Below, one piece after another: positions 9,501-15,818 of a DNA stretch of 38,595 nt. The stretch spans positions 1 through 38,595 of the forward strand of contig CAJOMF010000015.1 of the NCBI GenBank assembly GCA_905235605.1. Reading direction: 5' to 3'. The DNA is from an uncultured bacterium (GTDB taxonomy: Bacteria > UBP6 > UBA1177). Both the position numbers and the translations under genes were made by a program. Each line of letters starts with the position of its first letter. Position 1 is the stretch's first letter. Under the pieces are notes generated by a model that saw only the letters and a program-made list of their open reading frames with translations, was not told the DNA's origin and searched no databases.

Positions 9501-10985
9501 GAGTATAGGGATCGTATTGTTGAGCAAGAAATTGATGTGATCACAAACAAAGACAATAGGTTTAGGAATGAGGTTAATCGTATTTTAGAATATATAGATA
9601 AACACCCGGATTTCTCAGAAAACAAAGACATCTCTGGCAAGTTATTAGACTTGAGGATCTCACATATTGAATCTAAATTAAAGCATGATTATAAAAAAGA
9701 ATATGAATATGAAATATTTTCCCCGTTTGTCATAGATTTGTTTATTCATCAAAACAATTACAATCTTCAATTGAATCATCAGAATATATATGACTGGTTT
9801 TCTGATGAGAAGTGTTTTTGGCGTGATTTATTTTGGGCATATAGTAAATTGGAAGGATTTAACGAATTCCTTAATAAAAATCCTGATTTAATAGATAGAA
9901 TAAAAAAATCCATGCAAGAAGAAGTTCTTTGTTTTTTGGATGAAAATAATGTGGCAATGTATGATGGCGGGCAAAACTGTTTCTGGGTTGTTCCATTTGT
10001 CTATTATTTAGAAAGATTGTATGATAATAAATTGCCTGATTGGTTCGATAAAGATAAAATTTTAAACTTCGTCGCTTATCCTGCTTGGCAACTTTCTGCT
10101 CATATTGAATATGATGTTCATGTGAATCTCGAATTTAAATGGAAAAATTGGAATTCTGTATTTGAATGGATAGAGGAAGTGGCTAGAATTGATAAGGACG
10201 ATATCGTAAAGAAAGCATTGTCATTATTTCCAAAATTAAAAAATGAGGAGTCCAGAGCTCAAATTCTTTCTGCTTTTACCCAAAAAGTAAAATCTGAATC
10301 TGTGTATAAAAATCAAATGCTTGATATAATTATGCAGGTTTCAATAATTGAAATCAAGAAGGATTATAAATGCAATAATAATGATTTAATTAATGGGGTT
10401 TTGTCTTATTTCTGGTCAGAAACAACTGAAAATTTTGTAGAAAGAATTTATTCTTCTATAGATTTCAAAAAATATGATTTGGATGACAAAAATTCTTGTA
10501 GAACAGCTGTGCTCGAATATTTTTGCAACATTGCGACATGTGAACAAAAAGCAAAAGTGATAGAAAGATTGAAAAACAGTATGGATAAGCCGAATATTAA
10601 AATATATCTTGCAAAATTAGGGGATAAAAAAGCGATTTTGGCTATAATTGATGGTTTTTTAAATGGCGACGATTGGAAGAGAATTTGGAATTCCTCCGAA
10701 TTATTTATGAACTCGACAAAATCATTTAAATTACTTCATAAGTGTTGCAAATTATATAGCTATTCTTTGGAAAAAGATTGTGAAAGGAGAAAACTTTTAA
10801 CATGGTTAGCAAAACGAGGTATTAAGCAAAATGCAACCAAATGGAATTTTTTGTATATAAAATATTGTTTGAATAAAGAGATAAAGAAATTGAAGAAAAA
10901 CAGTCTCTATTATGAGCACATACAGGATTTCTTAAATGAAATCGAGCAGAGAGTGTTTTCTTCAAAACAGGTAAATGATAAATAA
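6537..10985 (+). CDS. NACHT-family STAND ATPase with restriction-nuclease-like N-terminus
   Basis: A 1482-residue NLR-like protein. The first 160 residues look like a PD-(D/E)XK-type nuclease: an early helix with E22 (NFEWMCYQLF), acidic residues E49/E51, and GFQAKF at 61-66, where Q-x-K replaces E-x-K as in Mrr-like enzymes. The NACHT core follows: Walker A GNAGVGKST at 228-236, Walker B LLFIDGLDE at 286-294 with the NACHT-typical Asp-Glu pair, and a winged-helix end with FSFCSNVYFEYFLAKYYL. The remaining roughly 900 residues are helical and repeat-like with no recognised family, the usual place of the sensor in antiphage STAND proteins. SD GCGGAG (6525-6530) precedes the ATG. It starts 34 bases after the methyltransferase-helicase gene and is visibly more A+T-rich than the flanking chromosome, suggesting transfer. 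Probable role: abortive-type phage defence by nucleic-acid cleavage after sensing. Confidence 0.75.
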   Translation: MIKSIWDVFKYNFPDNPQENFEWMCYQLFCKEFNKDNGIFRRYNQPALEAEPIEVGDEIIGFQAKFYTVPLNERKSELKETIEKASKRYKKLTKILFYINSDWTCSNNSKQETDDRRAATEREIEDHALKLGIKIEWRSDAFFKSPFVAVNNADICQYFFSKSTNDYYERIRKIRRQSIEIPEQEKYTTLLKLENGNKITKQFSLYEHISNLLKENELEKFPNIFVRGNAGVGKSTEMKFAYNKLLDKLSTSDSYRTYNFLPTPYLFELKNYYEGCLGEFQHETPLLFIDGLDELPIHKIMILIKELHNIQAKNSSCRFILAGRGASFINETCEFDHVDVELLTHIDTETQELISEFKGTPLESLVKIPFYRDFATTDKAHSLKTYKGFISALILDKLEKDRQRLDRSENRSSSSKSASKLNLDKIQDRISKLVYNLFKSDSRVFTREDLGEDWEDDEEFFFTNSSLVDFNKNDKNFSFCSNVYFEYFLAKYYLTQDFALIQKDFFLPTGKVIVHHINIIAILLNLLPTETKLYKRLSKKLNSETQAYILLTDYTLLPVQNRFNFYRKITNEYNADKKVIYYSRFTRTDDILANIDSLADSMHNLLPEDFYNEAVKEHCDVIEKFLKNPTINEIVPFENAVILLRAGKSNWNYKQQEMLKKISVPLLKFFINHELAEKIRGLLSEDTVLRWYENYKWTENWEEKEWISFVKELTSVENTNFYNFKDAKEYCCKLKLFIHFHNNTFIQKMLVPLAKKILTSTSPTAIASCVPNIIDDNFETQTADFNYDIIRFTDVFKKSDVSLSDILQILQIYPLEYSAIPIEAHDLYREILNAFGRNISAIKDENIPEFYNVLVKYIETGSGTHIYNFNKYIKLLNDDQKENVFNLLFADLMKKTGWQNLWMLPNNTILPLLDMFDKEKSIRLVEKLKNVDLVYKNCITHLFNSIKNGNCIHRAYFLYIIAVCEYQLLFPDQAKEYKELEKRLNSFYEYRDRIVEQEIDVITNKDNRFRNEVNRILEYIDKHPDFSENKDISGKLLDLRISHIESKLKHDYKKEYEYEIFSPFVIDLFIHQNNYNLQLNHQNIYDWFSDEKCFWRDLFWAYSKLEGFNEFLNKNPDLIDRIKKSMQEEVLCFLDENNVAMYDGGQNCFWVVPFVYYLERLYDNKLPDWFDKDKILNFVAYPAWQLSAHIEYDVHVNLEFKWKNWNSVFEWIEEVARIDKDDIVKKALSLFPKLKNEESRAQILSAFTQKVKSESVYKNQMLDIIMQVSIIEIKKDYKCNNNDLINGVLSYFWSETTENFVERIYSSIDFKKYDLDDKNSCRTAVLEYFCNIATCEQKAKVIERLKNSMDKPNIKIYLAKLGDKKAILAIIDGFLNGDDWKRIWNSSELFMNSTKSFKLLHKCCKLYSYSLEKDCERRKLLTWLAKRGIKQNATKWNFLYIKYCLNKEIKKLKKNSLYYEHIQDFLNEIEQRVFSSKQVNDK

Positions 10986-10997
10986 CATGAACATGCA

Positions 10998-11093
10998 ATG
11001 CCCCCACTCAACAAACTCAAATCCGGCGCATTCACCCTTGGATTTAAGCGGAAATTGCCGCAGGATGCGGAGAAGAGGAAGGAACGAAGATAA
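10998..11093 (+). pseudogene. Remnant of a second AlbA/Schlafen-domain gene start
   Basis: ATG at 10998 opens 31 codons whose product (MPPLNKLKSGAFT... FKRKLPQDAEKRKE) aligns with the first residues of the intact gene at 11108 (MTLLDEIKSGESRTLEFKQ, then ELPQDARKWVK). DNA identity is also high, for example AAATCCGGCG and CCGCAGGATGCG in both. It stops after about 30 codons, just before the intact copy, so it is a broken tandem duplicate or a recombination scar. Confidence 0.65.
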
Positions 11094-11107
11094 ATTAGGA
11101 GTATAAA

Positions 11108-12526
11108 ATGACCTTACTCGATGAAATAAAATCCGGCGAGAGCCGAACCCTCGAATTTAAGCAGGAACTTCCGCAGGATGCGCGGAAGTGGGTGAAAACA
11201 ATTGTCGCTTTTGCAAACGGAGCAGGCGGCAAGTTCGTGATCGGCGTTAATGACAAGCGGGAATTTGTCGGAATTCCGAAAAGTATTGATCTGTTCGAGC
11301 TGAAAGACAGCATTGCCGACACGATCGCCCACACATGCGAGCCGCAGATCATGTTCGACATAACGGCTGAAAACATCGAAAACGCACAGCTTCTTGTTGT
11401 AACTGTTTTTCCGGGAAACGCCACGCCGTATTATGTGAAATCGCAGGGTAAGGAAAACGGAACTTATATCAGGCTCGGAGCGACGACTCGCAATGCTGAC
11501 TGGACGGCTTTGGATGAACTTTCAAACCGTGGCCGCCATGTTTATTATGACGAACTGCCGTTTACTTCACTGAAAGTTGAAGCTTCTGATATCAAATATC
11601 TCTGCAAGGATTTTTCGGAACGCGCCGAGAGAAAAATCACAAAGAACGAATTGAAAAACTTGAATCTTTTCACCGGCATCAAGCAGGATATCGCGACAAA
11701 TGCTTACGCTATTCTTCTGGGAAAACATGACTATACTTCACGCATTCAGTGTGCAAGATTCAGAGGGACGGAACGCGTCGATTTTCTTGATAAAAAGGAA
11801 TATGAAGGACCGCTTTGCGAGCAGATAGACGGCGCATACAAATTTGTTCTAAACTATCTCAGCATGGCGGTAGAAATAAACGGTATTGTCCGCAAAGAAA
11901 GATACGAACTTCCGCCGAAAGCCATCCGCGAGCTGATCATAAATGCTGTGATTCATCGGAATTACCAGATGAGTTCCAGTGTTCAGGTCGCAGTTTATGA
12001 CGACAGAGTAGAGATTTCTTCTCCCGGCAGCATATATGGTTCTTTGACACTGGAAGAAGCCTTGTCAGGCCGCTCTTCTGTCAGAAACAGGACGCTTGCA
12101 CGCACTTTAGAAAAAATAGATGTTGTTGAAGGCTGGGGAACCGGATTTAAGCGCATTTTTTCTCAATGTGATGAATACGGTGTCAAAAGACCTGAGTTCT
12201 TAGAAATCGGCGATATGCTGCGGGTGAATTTTTATCGTCCCTCTTACACCAAAATCGGCGATAAATCGGCGATAAATACTGAAGTCGGCGATAAATCGGT
12301 GATAAATACTAAAATCGGCGATAAATCGGCGATAAAATTTAAAGATAAGATTCTGGAATATCTAAAAGATAACACCGAGGCCAAAACACAGGATATTTCG
12401 CTGTATATCGGGCTTAAACTATCGAGAACAAAGGATTATCTTTCCGAACTTGTTGAAGAGGGAAAAATTGTTGCCAACGGTGCGAACAAGAACAGAACTT
12501 ATTCACTGGTAAAAGAAAGAGAGTAA
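11108..12526 (+). CDS. AlbA_2/Schlafen-type ATP-binding regulator with winged-helix end
   Basis: A 472-residue protein. Residues 1-130 form an AlbA_2 (Schlafen AAA_4) domain: SGESRTLEFKQELPQDARKW, then AFANGAGGKFVIGVND. The middle and C-terminal part (about 260-380) has the GHKL ATP-binding features of these proteins: ELIINAVIHRNY as the N-box, EISSPGSI as a G1-like motif and GWGTGFKRI. Three copies of a ten-residue repeat follow (382-411), then a winged helix (about 412-470) with DISLYIGLKLSRTKDYLSELVEEGKI. GGAG at 11098-11101 fits the ATG. Such proteins are usually annotated as transcriptional regulators or ATP-binding proteins and are frequent in defence islands; the exact role is unknown. 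A broken copy of its 5' end lies just upstream. Confidence 0.8.
   Translation: MTLLDEIKSGESRTLEFKQELPQDARKWVKTIVAFANGAGGKFVIGVNDKREFVGIPKSIDLFELKDSIADTIAHTCEPQIMFDITAENIENAQLLVVTVFPGNATPYYVKSQGKENGTYIRLGATTRNADWTALDELSNRGRHVYYDELPFTSLKVEASDIKYLCKDFSERAERKITKNELKNLNLFTGIKQDIATNAYAILLGKHDYTSRIQCARFRGTERVDFLDKKEYEGPLCEQIDGAYKFVLNYLSMAVEINGIVRKERYELPPKAIRELIINAVIHRNYQMSSSVQVAVYDDRVEISSPGSIYGSLTLEEALSGRSSVRNRTLARTLEKIDVVEGWGTGFKRIFSQCDEYGVKRPEFLEIGDMLRVNFYRPSYTKIGDKSAINTEVGDKSVINTKIGDKSAIKFKDKILEYLKDNTEAKTQDISLYIGLKLSRTKDYLSELVEEGKIVANGANKNRTYSLVKERE
12251..12340 (+). repeat. Three tandem 30-base in-frame repeats
   Basis: Units 12251-12280, 12281-12310 and 12311-12340 are near-identical, each containing two copies of a 12-base sub-unit around ATCGGCGATAA. 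They encode KIGDKSAINT, EVGDKSVINT and KIGDKSAIKF, a linker between the ATPase and winged-helix parts. A copy-number change would keep the frame. Confidence 0.9.
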
Positions 12527-12534
12527 ACAAACCC

Positions 12535-12571
12535 CAATGACCACCATGAATGCTTGGAGAAAACATAAATG
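12535..12571 (+). repeat. Leader direct repeat, copy 1
   Basis: The 25 bases at 12535-12559 are identical to 13954-13978 and contain the ribosome-binding site GGAG. The next 12 bases up to and including the ATG (12569-12571) are nearly the same in both. Copy 1 is the leader of the first DUF1016 gene. Confidence 0.9.
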
Positions 12572-13594
12572 AATAAAGAACTTGTAAAAAACGATGAAAT
12601 TCAAACAAATGAAAGACTGAATGTTCTTGCCAATACTATTGTTGACGAAGTGAATCTCACAAAATCGTGTCTTGCACTTAATATAAGTGCCGTCATGGTC
12701 AAGACTTATTGGTCTGTTGGACATCACATTGTCGAGTTCGAGCAGGACGGTGGAAAAAAGGCTAAATACGGAACTTCAATGCTGACAAATCTTGCTAAAA
12801 TTCTGACAATGCGTTTGGGAAGAGGTTACAGCCGCCCAAATCTCAATAATATGCGGAAGTTTTACCTGCTATATCCACTTTGTCAGACTTCTGACAAATT
12901 AACATGGAGCCATATCTGCGAGTTAATAACAATAGACGATGATCTTGAACGTAGTTTTTACGAAAAAGAATGTGTGAAAGAAAACTGGGATGTCCGTTCC
13001 CTCCGCCGCCAGATGGATTCCGGTCTGTTTTTGAGACTTGCGGCAAGCAAAGACAAGGAAGGAATTCTTGAACTGGCAAAAACAGGCATTGAAATTCAAA
13101 AACCAATGGATGTCGTAAAAGACACATACACGCTTGAATTTCTTGGACTTCCTGAAATGGAGCGTTATTCCGAAAGTGATCTGGAACAGCGGATTATTGA
13201 CAATCTTCAAACCTTTCTGCTTGAACTCGGTAAAGGGTTCGCGTTCATCGGACGGCAGTATCCGATTACAATAAACAATGTTCATTATCATGTGGATTTG
13301 GTTTTTTATCACCGGATTTTGAAGTGCTTTGTGCTGATTGATTTAAAGAAAAATTCAGTAAAACACGAAGATATCGGGCAAATGAACATGTATATGGGCT
13401 ATTTTGCAAAGGAAGAAAACGAACCGAACGACAATCCGCCTATAGGAATTATTCTGAGTCACAACAAAGATGAACTGCTTGTTGAGTATGCAACTTATGG
13501 AATGGACAGCAATCTGTTTGTCTCAAAATATGAACTGTATTTGCCAAACCGCGAGGAACTGCGCAAATTGGTTAGCGGAATATTGTCAGAATGA
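12569..13594 (+). CDS. DUF1016 / YhcG-type PD-(D/E)XK nuclease family protein, copy 1
   Basis: 341 residues. The N-terminal DUF1016 part has VKTYWSVGHHIVEFEQDG, KYGTSMLTNLAKILT and YSRPNLNNMRKFYLLYP, followed by LTWSHICEL. The C-terminal PD-(D/E)XK part has GKGFAFIGRQYPI, VDLVFYHRILKCFVLIDLK with D243 and D258-x-K260 as likely metal-site residues, and GQMNMYMGYF. The family is widespread in mobile islands and probably nucleolytic; its target is not established. SD GGAG at 12556-12559. A palindrome inside the gene encodes residues CQTSDK. It shares family and layout with the gene at 14498 but is clearly diverged, so it is probably not a recent duplicate. Confidence 0.85.
   Translation: MNKELVKNDEIQTNERLNVLANTIVDEVNLTKSCLALNISAVMVKTYWSVGHHIVEFEQDGGKKAKYGTSMLTNLAKILTMRLGRGYSRPNLNNMRKFYLLYPLCQTSDKLTWSHICELITIDDDLERSFYEKECVKENWDVRSLRRQMDSGLFLRLAASKDKEGILELAKTGIEIQKPMDVVKDTYTLEFLGLPEMERYSESDLEQRIIDNLQTFLLELGKGFAFIGRQYPITINNVHYHVDLVFYHRILKCFVLIDLKKNSVKHEDIGQMNMYMGYFAKEENEPNDNPPIGIILSHNKDELLVEYATYGMDSNLFVSKYELYLPNREELRKLVSGILSE
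12879..12898. repeat. Palindrome inside DUF1016 copy 1
   Basis: TTTGTCAG (12879-12886), loop ACTT, then CTGACAAA (12891-12898): a perfect 8-bp stem. It encodes part of LCQTSDKL directly before LTWSHI. Confidence 0.8.
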
Positions 13595-13604
13595 GAGGAA
13601 TGTT

Positions 13605-13940
13605 TTGAAAGCTGAATATTCTGCGAGCAATTACCGTAATCTCTTAAAACAGAAAGAAGAATTCATTTCGCATAGAAACGACCCTGTAAAGGAACAAGTA
13701 AAGGAACAAGCAAAATCGCTGATTCTTGTTTTAGATGGGGAAAAAAGTAAAAAAGAATTAGTGGAATTGCTAAACTTGAAAGGTTTGAGAAATTTTTCAG
13801 AAAAGTATACTTCCCCAGCTCTGGAAGGTGGTTTTATAGAATTGACGCAACCGGATTCTCCGAACAGTCCTACGCAGAAGTATCGCTTAACGGCGAAGGG
13901 TTTGGCTTTAAAAAAGGAAATTCTGGAAATTACGAAATAA
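13605..13940 (+). CDS. Orphan winged-helix C-terminal fragment
   Basis: From a TTG at 13605, preceded by GAGAGGA (13594-13600), an open frame of 111 residues runs to TAA. The first part is basic and polar, with the repeated PVKEQVKEQ. The second half (LILVLDGEKSKKELVELL, then NFSEKYTSPALEGGFIEL and KYRLTAKG) resembles the C-terminal winged helix found on Fic-domain and AlbA-type proteins, including its typical TQKYRLT ending. No partner domain is present. It starts 10 bases after the DUF1016 stop, so it may be co-translated. It could be a small DNA-binding protein or the surviving tail of a lost gene; the TTG start is uncertain. Confidence 0.55.
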   Translation: MKAEYSASNYRNLLKQKEEFISHRNDPVKEQVKEQAKSLILVLDGEKSKKELVELLNLKGLRNFSEKYTSPALEGGFIELTQPDSPNSPTQKYRLTAKGLALKKEILEITK

Positions 13941-13953
13941 AACGGAGCAAAAC

Positions 13954-13990
13954 CAATGACCACCATGAATGCTTGGAGGAAATATAAATG
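13954..13990 (+). repeat. Leader direct repeat, copy 2
   Basis: This repeats the leader of the first DUF1016 gene (25 identical bases, then a near-identical run to ATG at 13988-13990). Here it precedes only a 29-codon frame, so the leader was copied or a following gene was lost. Confidence 0.9.
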
Positions 13991-14077
13991 GAAATCATGA
14001 TTCAGAAATCATTTGAAGAAGTTCGTTCGATTATTTCCGAAGTAACCAAATTGTGCAGTTTCAGACTGCACAATTAG
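13988..14077 (+). pseudogene. Truncated 29-codon ORF behind the copied leader
   Basis: ATG at 13988 encodes 29 residues beginning MEIMIQKSFEEVRSIISE and ends in TAG at 14075-14077. The start resembles the first helix of DUF1016-type proteins only loosely. The last codons are a palindrome, TTGTGCAGT (14051-14059) with ACTGCACAA (14065-14073), which leads directly into the stop. It looks like a gene cut short at a hairpin; the original identity is unclear. Confidence 0.4.
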
Positions 14078-14150
14078 CAATACCTCTGCAAGCTAACTCC
14101 CCAAAATAATTCCCATTTCCGTTCAAGGCCAGAGATGTTTCTACCGCTTC

Positions 14151-14196
14151 TTGCCTCTCCTGAAGTAGGAGAGGTGTCACGCAGTGACGGAGAGGT
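14151..14196 (+). repeat. Palindromic repeat element, forward copy
   Basis: It is made of two hairpins: CCTCTCCT (14154-14161) with AGGAGAGG (14167-14174), then GTCAC (14176-14180) with GTGAC (14184-14188), followed by GGAGAGGT. Repeats of this design are common in intergenic regions of many bacteria. Confidence 0.75.
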
Positions 14197-14261
14197 CTGA
14201 GATGTTTCGGCTTAGCCTCAATATGACGGAACACCGCGCTCCGGCACTTTGTGCCGCCTGG

Positions 14262-14310
14262 CCCTCTCAGTCGCTATGCGACAGCTCTCCCCAAGGGCGA
14301 GCCAAGGAGT
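14262..14310 (-). repeat. Palindromic repeat element, inverted copy
   Basis: CCCTCTCA is followed by GTCGC (14270-14274) with GCGAC (14278-14282), then AGCTCTCCCC and a GGGCGAGCC tail. Its complement matches the element at 14151-14196, so the two copies are inverted about 70-80 bases apart. Confidence 0.7.
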
Positions 14311-14497
14311 GAGAGACAAGAATGCGGGCGAGACAGGCGCGCTCCGACATGTCACTAAATCGGCAATTAGATTTTAGATTTTAAAATCTTGGAATAATAA
14401 ATAGGTATATTTTTATGTTTTTACTTGATATTTTGTAATTTTAAAATATGATTTCTGAGTATATTTAGCTTTTTAAAAAAATATTTTGAGGTGTAAA

Positions 14498-15523
14498 ATG
14501 AATAGTAGTTTTGTGAATCTTTATCTAAATATTAGAAACATTCTGGCGGATGCTCGTGTTTCATCATACAGAGCCGTGAATTTTGCGATGGTTTCAGCCT
14601 ATTGGAACATAGGCAAGCTGATTGTCGAAGACGAGCAGAACGGCAACAAGCGGGCAGAATACGGGAAAGCTGTACTTGAAGAACTTTCAAAAAAGCTCAC
14701 GACTGACTTCGGCAAAGGGTTTGATGTCAGTAATTTGCGATATATGCGGCTTTTTTACAAGACTTTCCCAATTTGTGACACACTGCGTCACGAATTGACA
14801 TGGAGTCATTACAGGATGTTGCTGCGTGTCAAAAATGAAGCCGCAAGACTGTGGTACATGAATGAAGCTGCGGAGCAGACTTGGTCTACAAGACAACTTG
14901 ACCGGCAGATTTCGGTTCTTTATTACGAGCGGTTGCTTTCAAGTCAGAACAAAGAAGTGGTAAAAAGGGAAGCTGAAACAAAACTTGCAGAATTTGCTCC
15001 GCAGGAGTTCATTCACGATCCGTTCGTTCTCGATTTTCTGAATCTGAAACACTCTCCGAAGCTGGAGGAATCAACGATAGAAGAAGCTTTGATCGACAAG
15101 CTGCAGCAGTTTCTGCTTGAACTCGGCAAAGGTTTCTGTCTCGAAGCAAGACAAAAACTGATGCGCTTTGAAGATGACGACTTTTATATTGACCTCGTTT
15201 TTTATCACTCGATCTTAAAATGCCACATCCTCATAGATTTGAAACTCGGCAAACTCACTCCGGCTGATGTCGGGCAGATGGACAGCTATATCCGTATGTT
15301 TGACGCACAGTACAAGCTAAAAGACGACAACCCGACAATAGGACTCATCCTTTGCTCAGAAAAGAACAATGCGGTTGTAAAGTATTCTGTCCTGAACGAT
15401 GCAAAACAGATGTTTGCTTCAAAATACGAACTCGCGCTGCCGAAACCTGAAGACCTGGAAAAACAAATCAAAATAAATCGAAGTTTCCTCGAGGAGAGGA
15501 AAGACCAGAAAACAGAGAAATAA
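14498..15523 (+). CDS. DUF1016 / YhcG-type PD-(D/E)XK nuclease family protein, copy 2
   Basis: 341 residues from the ATG at 14498 (GAGGTG at 14488-14493 is the ribosome-binding site; an upstream TTG is less likely). The N-terminus is a typical DUF1016 start: NIRNILADARVSSYRAVNFA, then YWNIGKLIVEDEQ and FDVSNLRYMRLFYKTFP. The C-terminal nuclease part has D232 in YIDLVFYH and D247-x-K249 in LIDLK, then GQMDSYIRMFD. A palindrome at 14770-14796 lies where copy 1 has one. The gene is flanked on both sides by palindromic repeats and has its own A+T-rich upstream region, so it may have arrived separately. It ends convergent with the SpoIIE gene. Confidence 0.85.
   Translation: MNSSFVNLYLNIRNILADARVSSYRAVNFAMVSAYWNIGKLIVEDEQNGNKRAEYGKAVLEELSKKLTTDFGKGFDVSNLRYMRLFYKTFPICDTLRHELTWSHYRMLLRVKNEAARLWYMNEAAEQTWSTRQLDRQISVLYYERLLSSQNKEVVKREAETKLAEFAPQEFIHDPFVLDFLNLKHSPKLEESTIEEALIDKLQQFLLELGKGFCLEARQKLMRFEDDDFYIDLVFYHSILKCHILIDLKLGKLTPADVGQMDSYIRMFDAQYKLKDDNPTIGLILCSEKNNAVVKYSVLNDAKQMFASKYELALPKPEDLEKQIKINRSFLEERKDQKTEK
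14770..14796. repeat. Palindrome inside DUF1016 copy 2
   Basis: AATTTGTGAC (14770-14779), a 7-base loop, then GTCACGAATT (14787-14796): a 10-bp stem with one G-T wobble. It encodes ICDTLRHEL just before LTWSHY, the same protein position as the palindrome in copy 1. Confidence 0.8.
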
Positions 15524-15611
15524 TAAAAGATAGGATGGGTTGAAGTTCAAGTATCGAGGTCAAAATTCCCTCATCAAGCTCCAAACCCTCCCCCGAATCC
15601 ATTTGGGAATC

Positions 15612-15660
15612 ACACGCCCTCGTCGCTACGCGCCACTCCCTCTAGCTTAGAGGGAGAGAA
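15612..15660 (-). repeat. Palindromic repeat element, third copy
   Basis: GTCGC/GCGcC followed by CTCCCTCT (15636-15643) with AGAGGGAG (15649-15656). It has the same two-hairpin design as the copies upstream of the DUF1016 gene, in the orientation of the second. It may also serve as a terminator region between the convergent genes. Confidence 0.65.
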
Positions 15661-15682
15661 AAGAGACACACACGCCCGTCAA

Positions 15683-15725
15683 GGCTCCCCTGAAACAGCC
15701 TGTTCTGACCCCCAAAGTGGGAGCC
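15683..15725. repeat. Nested inverted repeat
   Basis: GGCTCCC (15683-15689) pairs with GGGAGCC (15719-15725), and an inner AACAG/CTGTT hairpin sits between them. Confidence 0.65.
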
Positions 15726-15751
15726 AAGATAAGGTTCCCCTCGCCGAATTA

Positions 15752-15813
15752 TCTCCCTTCGCCACACTGGAGAAGGGTTAGGGATGAGGTCGGAGAGGGT
15801 TAGGGATGAGGTC
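15752..15813. repeat. Hairpin and 18-base direct repeat at the SpoIIE gene end
   Basis: CCCTTC (15755-15760) pairs with GAAGGG (15772-15777). AGGGTTAGGGATGAGGTC occurs twice (15774-15791 and 15796-15813), ending just before the stop of the minus-strand gene. The whole stretch 15524-15818 contains repeats only, no gene. Confidence 0.8.
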
Positions 15814-15818
15814 TTATC

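Larger units (their letters stand above)
14078..14497. other. Repeat-rich intergenic region before DUF1016 copy 2
   Basis: No gene is seen. It contains two inverted copies of a palindromic repeat (14151-14196 and 14262-14310), a small GGCAC/GTGCC hairpin (14243-14255), two copies of CGCGCTCCG (14235 and about 14338) and an A+T-rich stretch from about 14360 that probably holds the promoter of the next gene. Confidence 0.6.

Noticed and set aside
13470-13604. Longer N-terminus for the winged-helix frame
   Set aside because: This part overlaps the conserved end of the DUF1016 gene in another frame; the TTG at 13605 with a ribosome-binding site explains the frame better.
15549-15575. A second copy of the ORF6N palindrome (shares GTATCGAGGT and CAAAATT)
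   Set aside because: Only one arm matches and the other side does not pair, so it could be coincidence.
14151-15813. A CRISPR array
   Set aside because: The repeats are few, inverted, of different lengths and not separated by regular spacers; no cas gene is near.
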